Shown piece by piece: positions 23,663 to 32,239 of a stretch of DNA of 64,000 nucleotides (the stretch's first letter is position 1; every line of letters starts with the position of its first letter). The DNA is from Pseudomonas sp. TH15 (lineage in GTDB: Bacteria; Pseudomonadota; Gammaproteobacteria; Pseudomonadales; Pseudomonadaceae). A model generated the notes under the pieces. The model searched no databases and was not told where the DNA came from. It was given only the letters and a program-made list of their open reading frames with translations. A program made the position numbers and the translations under genes. The stretch lies in NCBI RefSeq assembly GCF_016651105.1, contig NZ_JAEKEL010000001.1, positions 3,834,001-3,898,000 on the forward strand. Direction: 5' to 3'.

Positions 23663-26046
23663 AGGGGTCAGGATCCAAACCGGCACGTCTGGCGTTGCCG
23701 ATGTTGCTGATGGCGTTGAGCGCGTGCAGCAATACCACAACACCACAAAACCAGCCGCCGTTGCTGGTCGACAGTGAACTGGGACGGCCGCTGGCTAACA
23801 CTCGGCGCAGCGGCGACGCGGTTCTTGACCGCGAACGTGCGCAGGCCCAGGCGCGACCGGCGCCGAAGCAATTGCACAACATATCCAAAAGTGCGCGCAG
23901 TGGGGCGGCGGCGTCATCGGGCATTGCGTTGCCGAGCAATCCTTTGGGCGATCAACCGGTGACGCTGAATTTTGTCGACGCCGATATTCAAGCGGTGGTG
24001 CGGGCGTTGTCGCGTTCTACCGGGCAGCAGTTTTTGGTCGACCCTCGGGTGAAGGGTACGTTGACGCTGGTCTCGGAAGGTCAGGTGCCGGCGCGGCAGG
24101 CTTACGACATGTTGCTGGCGGCGTTGCGCATGCAAGGCTTCAGCGTGGTCGATGTCGGCGGTGTCGCGCAGGTGGTGCCGGAGGCGGATGCGAAGTTGCT
24201 GGGTGGGCCGATTTACAGCGCCGATAAGCCGGCGGGCAACGGCATGCTCACGCGCACGTTCCGCCTGCAATACGAGAATGCGGTGAACCTGATTCCGGTG
24301 CTGCGGCCGATCGTTTCGCCGAACAATCCGATCAACGCGTATCCGGGCAATAACACCATCGTTATCACCGATTACGCGGAGAACCTGACCCGCGTGGCGC
24401 AGTTGATCGCGAGCATTGATTCGCCGAGTGCGATCGACACCGATGTGGTGCAGATCCAGAACGGCATTGCCGCCGACATTGCGCCGATGGTGGCGGATTT
24501 GCTGGATGCGCCGGGCAATGATCCGACGCAGAAAATTGCGGTAATTGGTGATCCGCGTTCCAACACCATCATCATTCGTGCGGGCAGCCCGGAGCGCACG
24601 GAGTTGGCGCGAAATCTGATCTACAAACTCGATAACGCGCAGAGCAATCCGAGCAATTTGCATGTGGTTTATCTGCGTAACGCGCAAGCGGCGAAACTGG
24701 CGCAGGCGTTGCGTGGTTTGCTCACGGGTGAGAGTGATAGCGGCAGCAGCGACAATGCGCGCTCGGTGCTCAGTGCGATGGGCAGCAACACCAGCGGCTC
24801 CAGTGGGCAAAGTGGCCAGAGCGGCACACAAACCAGCGGCACAACTTCGACCACGTCCGGCAGCGGCAGCACTGGTGGTAGTTACGCGCAGGGCAGTGGC
24901 GGCACCACCGGCAGCGGCGGCGCTCAGAGTAGCGAACAGAACGTTGCGTTCAGCGCTGGCGGTGTGACCATTCAGGCCGACGCCACCACCAACACCTTGC
25001 TGATTTCCGCACCGGAGCCGTTGTATCGCAACCTGCGCGAAGTCATCGATCTGCTCGACCAACGCCGTGCACAAGTGGTGATTGAAAGCCTGATCGTCGA
25101 GGTCGGCGAGGACGATGCCAGCGAATTCGGCGTGCAATGGCAGACCGGTAATCTGGGCGGTAAAGGCGTGATCGGCGGGGCGAATCTCGGCGGCTCGGGG
25201 ATCAATCTGAATGGTAAAACCAGCCTCGACGTGTTGCCGCAAGGTTTGAACCTGGGCTACGTCAACGGCACGGTCGACATTCCCGGCATCGGCAAGATTC
25301 TGGATTTGAAAGTGCTGGCCCGGGCCTTGAAGAGCAAGGGCGGCACCAATGTGTTGTCGACGCCTAATCTGCTGACGCTGGACAACGAGGCCGCGAGTAT
25401 TTTTGTGGGCCAGACCATCCCGTTTGTCAGCGGCAGTTATGTGACTGGCGGCGGGGGCACCAGCAATAATCCGTTCCAGACGGTGACCCGTGAAGAGGTC
25501 GGTTTGAAGCTCAATGTGCGCCCGCAGATTTCCGAGGGTGGCACGGTGAAGCTCGATATCTATCAGGAAGTCAGCAGCATTGATGAGCGTGCGTCGGCCA
25601 GTTCGACGTCGGCGGGGATTGTGACCAACAAGCGTGCGATTGATACCAGCATCCTGCTTGATGACGGCCAGATCATGGTGCTCGGCGGTTTGCTGCAGGA
25701 CGGTTACAGCCAGAGCAACGATGCGGTGCCGTGGTTGTCGACCATTCCGGGGATCGGCGCGCTGTTTCGCAACGAGCGCCGGGCGATCACCAAGACTAAT
25801 TTGATGGTGTTTCTGCGCCCGTACATCATTCGCGACAGCGAGGCGGGGCGCAGCATTACGCTGAACCGCTATGACTTCATGCGCCGCGCCCAAGGTGGTT
25901 TGCAGCCGGAACGCAGCTGGGCGATGCCGGACATGCAGGCGCCGCAATTGCCGAGTGCTGCGCAGGGTGTGCCGGCGGTGGTGCCATCCTCGGGGCCACG
26001 CGCCACGATCAAAGCGGTGCCGATCCAGCCGGGGTCCTCATTATGA
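23659..26046 (+). CDS. gspD: type II secretion outer-membrane secretin GspD
   Basis: The 795-residue lipoprotein precursor has a lipobox (LSACSNT), N0-N3 domains (VTLNFVDADIQAVVRALSRSTGQQFLVDPRVKGTLTL), a Ser/Gly/Thr-rich insert (about residues 355-425) and the secretin core ending VPWLSTIPGIGALFRNERR. A lipidated secretin suggests self-piloting to the outer membrane, as for HxcQ. The last ~70 bases (encoding PSSGPRATIKAVPIQPGSSL) are repeated in every unit of the downstream array. Confidence 0.95.
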   Translation: MKGSGSKPARLALPMLLMALSACSNTTTPQNQPPLLVDSELGRPLANTRRSGDAVLDRERAQAQARPAPKQLHNISKSARSGAAASSGIALPSNPLGDQPVTLNFVDADIQAVVRALSRSTGQQFLVDPRVKGTLTLVSEGQVPARQAYDMLLAALRMQGFSVVDVGGVAQVVPEADAKLLGGPIYSADKPAGNGMLTRTFRLQYENAVNLIPVLRPIVSPNNPINAYPGNNTIVITDYAENLTRVAQLIASIDSPSAIDTDVVQIQNGIAADIAPMVADLLDAPGNDPTQKIAVIGDPRSNTIIIRAGSPERTELARNLIYKLDNAQSNPSNLHVVYLRNAQAAKLAQALRGLLTGESDSGSSDNARSVLSAMGSNTSGSSGQSGQSGTQTSGTTSTTSGSGSTGGSYAQGSGGTTGSGGAQSSEQNVAFSAGGVTIQADATTNTLLISAPEPLYRNLREVIDLLDQRRAQVVIESLIVEVGEDDASEFGVQWQTGNLGGKGVIGGANLGGSGINLNGKTSLDVLPQGLNLGYVNGTVDIPGIGKILDLKVLARALKSKGGTNVLSTPNLLTLDNEAASIFVGQTIPFVSGSYVTGGGGTSNNPFQTVTREEVGLKLNVRPQISEGGTVKLDIYQEVSSIDERASASSTSAGIVTNKRAIDTSILLDDGQIMVLGGLLQDGYSQSNDAVPWLSTIPGIGALFRNERRAITKTNLMVFLRPYIIRDSEAGRSITLNRYDFMRRAQGGLQPERSWAMPDMQAPQLPSAAQGVPAVVPSSGPRATIKAVPIQPGSSL

Positions 26047-27842
26047 AACCGGTTTTGCATAGGAGTGATACACCTGTGGCGAGGGGATTTATCCCCGTTG
26101 GGCAGCGAAGCAGCCCCAAAACCTGCAACCGCATTTCTCCAGGCATACCGAGTGTTTTGGCTTTACGACTGCTGCGCAGCCGAGCGGGGATAAATCCCCT
26201 CGCCACAGGAAATCTCATTGCCACTGCCGACGGCGGCGCCACCCTCGGGGCCACGCGCCACGATCAAAGCGGTGCCGATCCAGCCGGGGGCCTCATTATG
26301 AAACCGGTTCTGCCTAGGAGTGATACCCCTGTGGCGAGGGAGCTTGCTCCCGTTGGGCTGCGAAGCGGCCCCAAAACCTGCAACCCCATTTCTTCAGACA
26401 CACCGCGTTTGCTGGATTTACGACTGCTGCGCAGCCGAGCGGGAGCAAGCTCCCTCGCCACAGGTCATCTCATTGCCACTGCTGACGGCTGCGCAGGGTG
26501 TGCCAGCGGCGGCGCCATCCTCGGGGCCACGCGCCACGATCAAAGCGGTGCCGATCCAGCCGGGGTCCTCATTATGAAACCGGTTCTGCCTAGGAGTGAT
26601 ACCCCTGTGGAGAGGGGATTTATCCCCGTTGGGCAGCGAAGCAGCCCCAAAACCTGCAACCGCATTTCTCCAGGCATACCGAGTGTTTTGGGTTTACGGC
26701 TGCTGCGCAGCCGAGCGGGGATAAATCCCCTCGCCACAGGAAATCTCATTGCCACTGCCGACGGCGGCGCAGGGTGTGCCGGCGGTGGTGCCATCCTCGG
26801 GGCCACGCGCCACGATCAAAGCGGTGCCGATCCAGCCGGGGGCCTCATGATGAAACCGGTTCTGCATCGGAGTGATACACCTGTGGAGAGGGGGCTTGCC
26901 CCCGTTGGGGCGCGGAGCGTCCCCCAAACAAGGCGACTCCATTTCGCAGGCATACCGCGTTTGCCGGGTTTGCGACTGCTGCGCAGCCGAACGGGGGTAA
27001 ACCCCCTCGCCACAGGAAATCTCATTGCCACAGCCGGCGGTGGTGCCATCCTCGGGGCCACGCGCCACGATCAAAGCGGTGCCGATCCAGCCGGGGTCCT
27101 TATTATGAAACCGGCTCTGCATAGCAGTGATACACCTGTGGCGAGGGGATTTATCCCCGTTGGGCAGCGAAGCAGCCCCAAAACCTGCAACCCCATTTCT
27201 CCAGGCATACCGAGTGTTTTGGGTTCACGACTGCTGCGCAGCCGAGCGGGGATAAATCCCCTCGCCACAGGACATCTCATTGCCACAGCCGACGGCGGCG
27301 CCATCCTCGGGGCCACGCGCCACGATCAAAGCGGTGCCGATCCAGCCGGGGTCCTCATGATGAAACCGGTTCTGCATCGGAGTGATACCCCTGTGGCAAG
27401 GGGATTTATCCCCGTTGGGCAGCGAAGCAGCCCCAAAACCTGCAACCCCATTTCTCCAGGCATACCGAGTGTTTTGGGTTTACGACTGCTGCGCAGCCGA
27501 GCTGGGATAAATCCCCTCGCCACAGGAAATCGCATTGCCACAGCCGGCGGTGGTGCCATCCTCGGGGCCACGTGCCAGGATCAAAGCGCTGCTGATCCAG
27601 CCGGGGGCCTCATTATGAAACCGGTTCTGCCTAGGAGTTATACACCTGTGGCGAGGGGATTTATCCCCGTTGGGCAGCGAAGCAGCCCCCAAACCTGCAA
27701 CCCCATTTCTGCAGGCATACCGAGTGTTTTGGGTTTACGACTGCTGCGCAGCCGAGCGGGGATAAATCCCCTCGCCACAGGGAATTGCACTGCCACAGGA
27801 CATCTCATTGCCACAGAGAACTCGGGGGACTGCGAAAGATGA
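26043..27842 (+). repeat. seven-unit tandem array of REPIN plus gspD 3' end, open in one frame
   Basis: Units begin at ATGAAACCGG at 26043, 26298, 26574, 26850, 27105, 27360 and 27615, so spacings are 255, 276, 276, 255, 255 and 255, all multiples of three. Each unit has a REP pair in inverted orientation (GAGGGGATTTATCCCC..GGGGATAAATCCCCTC) and a copy of the gspD terminus. A single 599-codon frame runs through, starting in the gspD stop (ATGA) and ending in the gspE start (ATGA). I see no natural domain in it. The product, if made, is likely a by-product of keeping translation coupled. Confidence 0.85.
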
Positions 27843-29245
27843 GTGCGTTGCCTTACGCCTGGGCCAAGGCGCAGCGGATTTTGTTGTGCGATGGCGTGTT
27901 GACGGTGTGCCCGTCGACGCCGGGCTGGTCGATCAGCGAAGCGCGGCGTCAGTTTGGCGCGACCACGATACAGCGCGTGCGCGATGACGAACTGGATGGC
28001 TTGCTCGCCAGCGCTTACGCCGACACCGGGAGCGCGGCGGCGGTGGTGGGTGCGGCGGAAAACGAAGTTGATCTCGACCGCCTGATGCAGGACATGCCGG
28101 AAATCACTGACCTGCTCGACACCCAGGACGGCGCGCCGGTGATTCGCATGATCAACGCCTTGCTCACCCAGGCCGCGCGGGATGAGGCCAGTGACATCCA
28201 CATCGAACCCTTCGAAACCCATTCGGTAGTGCGCTATCGCGTTGACGGCACGCTGCGCGACGTGGTCTCGCCGCGCAAGGCGCTGCACGGTGCGCTGGTG
28301 TCGCGGATCAAGATCATGGCCCAGCTCGACATCGCCGAAAAACGCCTGCCGCAGGACGGTCGAATCGCCTTGCGCGTGGCCGGGCGGCCAATTGATATCC
28401 GCGTTTCAACTGTGCCGACGGGGCATGGCGAAAGGGTGGTGATGCGTTTGCTCGACAAACAGGCCGGGCGTCTGCACCTGGAAACCCTCGGCATGGATGC
28501 ACAAGTGCTGGCGAAACTCGATCACCTGATCCGCCAGCCCCACGGTATCGTGCTGGTTACCGGCCCCACCGGCAGCGGCAAGACCACCAGCCTCTACGCC
28601 GCACTGGCGCGGCTCGATGCGAGTACCAGCAACATCCTCACCGTCGAGGATCCGGTGGAATACGACTTGCCGGGGATCAGCCAGATTCAGGTCAACGCCA
28701 AGATCGACATGACCTTCGCCCTGGCGCTGCGGGCGATTCTGCGGCAGGACCCGGACATCATCATGATCGGCGAAATCCGCGATCTGGAAACCGCACAAAT
28801 CGCCGTGCAGGCTTCGCTGACCGGGCATTTAGTGCTGGCGACCTTGCACACCAACGACGCGGTGTCGGCGGTTAACCGCTTGATCGACATGGGCGTTGAA
28901 CCGTTTTTGCTGGCCTCATCAATGCTCGGCGTACTCGCGCAACGCTTGGTACGGCGCCTGTGCAATCAGTGCAAACAGGAAGACACGGCGACACCGGGGA
29001 CATGGCGCCCGGTCGGTTGCGCGGCATGTAATCAAACCGGCTACAGCGGCCGCACCGGCATCCACGAATTGTTCTGCATCGACGACGACATCCGCACCCT
29101 GATTCACCAAGGGGCAGGGGAGCAGGCCTTGCGCGCATCAGCCGCGAAAGCCGGGATGTTCAGCCTGCGTGAGGACGGTGAGCGCTGGATTCGCAGCGGC
29201 GCCACCGCCCCCGAAGAAATCCTTCGTGTGACACGGGACGCCTGA
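27839..29245 (+). CDS. gspE: type II secretion ATPase GspE
   Basis: From MSALPYAWAKAQ (ATG 27839, overlapping the repeat-array ORF) the 468-residue protein has Walker A GPTGSGKTTS (242-251), an Asp box, Walker B IIMIGEIRD, a His box (TGHLVLATLHTND) and the CxxC..CxxC zinc site (CNQCKQ..CAACNQTGYSGR) typical of GspE. It powers pseudopilus assembly from the cytoplasm. The N-terminal domain that binds GspL is short. Confidence 0.95.
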   Translation: MSALPYAWAKAQRILLCDGVLTVCPSTPGWSISEARRQFGATTIQRVRDDELDGLLASAYADTGSAAAVVGAAENEVDLDRLMQDMPEITDLLDTQDGAPVIRMINALLTQAARDEASDIHIEPFETHSVVRYRVDGTLRDVVSPRKALHGALVSRIKIMAQLDIAEKRLPQDGRIALRVAGRPIDIRVSTVPTGHGERVVMRLLDKQAGRLHLETLGMDAQVLAKLDHLIRQPHGIVLVTGPTGSGKTTSLYAALARLDASTSNILTVEDPVEYDLPGISQIQVNAKIDMTFALALRAILRQDPDIIMIGEIRDLETAQIAVQASLTGHLVLATLHTNDAVSAVNRLIDMGVEPFLLASSMLGVLAQRLVRRLCNQCKQEDTATPGTWRPVGCAACNQTGYSGRTGIHELFCIDDDIRTLIHQGAGEQALRASAAKAGMFSLREDGERWIRSGATAPEEILRVTRDA

Positions 29246-30455
29246 TGAATCGCTATCGTTTTGAAGCTGCCGACGCGACCGGAAAAATCGAATCCGGGCA
29301 TCTGGAAGCCGACAGTCAAACCGCTGCGTTCAGTGCGTTGCGCGGGCGCGGCCTGACGGCACTCATGGTGCAAAAGGAAAGCAATGTCGCCCAGCACGGC
29401 GGTGGTGGACTGTTCAGCGCCAAACTCTCGGACAACGATCTGGCGTGGGCCACGCGGCAATTGGCGAGCCTGCTCGGTGCCAGTCTGCCGCTGGAAGCCG
29501 CACTAAGCGCCACGGTCGAACAGGCGGAAAAAAGCACATCGCCCACACCCTAAGCGCCGTACGTGCCGACGTGCGTAGCGGCATGCGTCTGGCGGAATCG
29601 CTGGCGTCGCGACCACGGGATTTTCCCGAGATCTACCGTGCGCTGATTGCGGCCGGCGAGGAGTCCGGCGATCTGGCGCAGGTGATGGAGCGACTCGCCG
29701 ATTACATCGAGGAGCGCAACAATCTGCGCGGCAAGATTCTCACCGCGTTTATCTATCCGGGCGTGGTTGGTCTGGTATCGATCGGCATTGTGATTTTCTT
29801 GCTCAGTTACGTGGTGCCGCAGGTGGTCAGCGCGTTTTCCCAAGCACGTCAGGATTTGCCGGGATTAACCCTGGCGATGCTCAATGCCAGCGATTTCATT
29901 CGCAGTTGGGGCTGGCTGTGCGCAGGGATCATGGCCGCCAGTTTCTGGAGCTGGCGCCTGTATCTGCGCAATCCGGCGGCGCGTTTGCGTTGGCATCACA
30001 GGGTGCTGAAGCTGCCGTTATTCGGGCGTTTCATCCTCGGCCTGAACACCGCCCGTTTCGCCTCGACGCTGGCGATTCTCGGCGGCGCCGGGGTGCCGTT
30101 ATTAAGGGCACTGGAAGCGGCGCGCCAGACACTGTCCAACGATCGTTTGAGCCTGAGCGTCACTGAGGCCACGGCCAAGGTGCGTGAGGGTGTGAACCTG
30201 GCCGCCGCATTGCGCGTGGAAAACGTGTTTCCGCCGGTGCTGATTCATTTGATCGCCAGTGGTGAGAAAACCGGGTCGTTACCGCCGATGCTGGAGCGTG
30301 CAGCGCAGACGTTGTCGCGTGATATCGAGCGGCGGGCGATGGGCATGACGGCGCTGCTGGAACCGCTGATGATTGTGGTGATGGGCGGGGTGGTGCTGGT
30401 GATTGTGATGGCGGTGCTGTTGCCGATCATTGAGATCAATCAACTGGTCCAGTAG
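29245..30455 (+). CDS. gspF: type II secretion platform protein GspF, interrupted by a -1 frameshift at an A-run
   Basis: The first frame (29245-29553) encodes MNRYRFEAADATGKIESGHLEAD..LAWATRQLASLLGASLPLEAALSATVEQAEK and then stops. The rest of GspF (KKHIAHTLSAVRADVRSGMRL.. with three TM helices, to 30455) is in the -1 frame. The join is AAAAAA at 29528-29533: slipping back one base on the AAA lysine codon gives VEQAEKKHIAHTL, the expected family sequence. This may be ribosomal slippage, a real mutation or a missing A in the assembly. GspF is the polytopic inner-membrane core of the platform. The start overlaps the gspE stop by one base. Confidence 0.8.
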
Positions 30456-30925
30456 GGGTGTTTCTGAAATATTGATGGTGTCTGGGCCGGCCCCATCGCG
30501 AGCAGGCTCGCTCCCACAGGGGAATGCATTTCAAATGTGGGAGCGAGCCTGCTCGCGATGAGGCCAGTCAGAGCAACAAATAATCCAATCTTTTTTCAGA
30601 GGCTTCAGCATCACCCGACCCCTGATCAAGCCATCCTCGGGTTCTCCTTTCTGTCATCTGCAACCACCCGCCAACGCCTCCAGCCCGATTCAGCCAAACC
30701 CTCGATCCAGACGCTGCGCAGCAGCCGACAAACACCCGAGAAAATCCCTTCAGAAACACCCCGCACCTCCCGAGGTTTTTTCCTTTATCTGTCACCGGAA
30801 ACTGCGAATTTCTCAGTGCGACTTAACCAAGGCCAACGCTAGCGAGGGCCAGTTGAGTCCTCCCAGTGTCATGCAAGCCATCCGAAACCCTGTGTTCCCA
30901 AAACCAGTTGAAAAGGAGATTCTTC
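30456..30925. other. intergenic region between gspF and the PstS-like gene
   Basis: The first part holds the REPIN at 30494-30560. Near 30765-30783 a weak CCTC..GAGG stem precedes a run of six T and could terminate transcription from the gsp operon. I see no gene in it. The promoter of the PstS-like gene should lie in the last ~100 bases, but no motif is clear. Confidence 0.45.
30494..30560. repeat. REPIN (inverted REP pair)
   Basis: CATCGCGAGCAGGCTCGCTC followed by CCACA is inverted as TGTGG then GAGCGAGCCTGCTCGCGATG, forming a 25-bp stem with a ~17-base loop. Confidence 0.85.
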
Positions 30926-32038
30926 ATGTTCAAGCGCACTCTGATCGCAGCTTCCCTGACCGTTGCCGCTCTGGCTTCCGCTCAAGCCATGGCCGTTACC
31001 GGTGGTGGTGCAACTCTGCCAGCCGCTCTGTACAAAGGTTCTGCCGACAGCATCCTGCCAGCCAACTTCTCCTACGCTGCCATCGGTAGCGGCGGTGGCA
31101 AGACTGCCTTCCTGACCAACAATCCAGCCGGCTTCAGCACCACCGGCACTGTGCACTTCGCGGGTAGCGACTCGATCCTCAGCGCTGCGGAACTCAACAC
31201 CTACACCACCACTTACGGCGCTTCGTACGGCCCGCTGATTCAACTGCCTTCGGTGGCCACTTCGGTTGCCATTCCGTACAAGAAAGCCGGTCAGACTGCA
31301 CTGAACCTGACCAGCGCTCAGCTGTGCGATGCCTTCTCCGGCGCTAAAACCACTTGGGGTCAGTTGCTTGGCACTGCCGACACCACCCCGATCCGCGTTG
31401 TTTATCGCAACGTTTCCAGCGGCACTTCGGAAATCCTCAGCCGTCACTTGAACTCGGTCTGCCCGACCCAGTTTGCTACCAACTCCACCTTCACCAACGC
31501 TCGTCTGCCAGCCGGTTCGGCACTGCCGTCGAACTGGGTCGGCGTCGCCAACACTTCCGAAGTCGCCACTACCGTGAACGCTGTTGACGGTTCTATCGGT
31601 TATGTCGGTCCGGACGGTGTTGACGCCACCAGCAACGCGGTGGTTGCTCGCGTAAACGGTGTTCAGCCAACCTCGCCAAACGTGACACTGGCGCTGTCTT
31701 CGGTTGCTCCTCCGTCGTCTGCAACCGACGCAGCCGATCCGTCGAAATGGTCACCAGTGGTGGCTAACCCGACTTCCGGTTACAAACTGGCTGCCTACAC
31801 CAACTTCATCTTCGGCCAGTGCTACAAGGATGCAGCCGTGGCCGCTGACGTCAAAGCCTTCCTGACCACCCACTACAGCAACCCGGGCAACAACACCGCG
31901 ACTCAGGCGCACAAATTCGTTGCCGTACCTACCGCCTGGAAAACCGCTGTAACCGCCAACTTCATCACCAACACCTCGGGCAACAACCTGAACATCAACA
32001 ACACCACCGTGTGCAACACCATCGGTCGTCCTTTGTAA
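30926..32038 (+). CDS. secreted PstS/DING-like substrate-binding protein
   Basis: From the ATG at 30926 (AAGGAG Shine-Dalgarno) the 370-residue protein has a signal peptide ending AQAMA and starts VTGGGATLPAALYKGS, a variant of the PstS/DING N-terminus. It also has VYRNVSSGTSEILSRHL and DGSIGYVGPDG motifs of phosphate-binding proteins. In P. aeruginosa the Hxc type II system lies beside genes for related DING-type proteins (LapA/LapB, low-molecular-weight alkaline phosphatases). By analogy this is a likely substrate of the adjacent system. Phosphate regulation is expected, but no clear Pho box was found. The terminator at 32064 ends the unit. Confidence 0.8.
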   Translation: MFKRTLIAASLTVAALASAQAMAVTGGGATLPAALYKGSADSILPANFSYAAIGSGGGKTAFLTNNPAGFSTTGTVHFAGSDSILSAAELNTYTTTYGASYGPLIQLPSVATSVAIPYKKAGQTALNLTSAQLCDAFSGAKTTWGQLLGTADTTPIRVVYRNVSSGTSEILSRHLNSVCPTQFATNSTFTNARLPAGSALPSNWVGVANTSEVATTVNAVDGSIGYVGPDGVDATSNAVVARVNGVQPTSPNVTLALSSVAPPSSATDAADPSKWSPVVANPTSGYKLAAYTNFIFGQCYKDAAVAADVKAFLTTHYSNPGNNTATQAHKFVAVPTAWKTAVTANFITNTSGNNLNINNTTVCNTIGRPL

Positions 32039-32063
32039 GCTCAGGCTGTCGTAACAAAAGTGG

Positions 32064-32093
32064 CGGCAACCTTCGGGTTGCCGTCATTTTTTT
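32064..32093 (+). terminator. intrinsic terminator after the PstS-like gene
   Basis: CGGCAACC-TTCG-GGTTGCCG (32064-32083), with the stable TTCG loop, is followed after three bases by TTTTTTT. Confidence 0.9.
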
Positions 32094-32239
32094 GCCCGAC
32101 TACTCCTCGAACATGAAGTTTGTGTGACATCCGTTCGGTCGCGGCCTTCGCCAACAGCCTATGTCGTAACAGCAGGTTTTTGCAGACCTGCGGCATCTTT
32201 GGCAACCAAAGTGTGGCAATCAAAAAGGATCTCGTAGTG

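Noticed and set aside
23914..25947. 677-codon minus-strand ORF
   Set aside because: It lies opposite gspD, is His/Arg/Gln-rich and has no domain pattern; it is a shadow of a GC-rich gene.
26043..27842. 599-codon ORF between gspD and gspE as a genuine protein such as GspN or GspC
   Set aside because: The translation is entirely REPIN and duplicated gspD-end sequence, with the reverse strand equally open; no fold or family is visible.
30640..30810. Pho box for the PstS-like gene
   Set aside because: Only isolated CTGTCA half-sites occur (near 30652 and 30788), without the second half at the required 11-base spacing.
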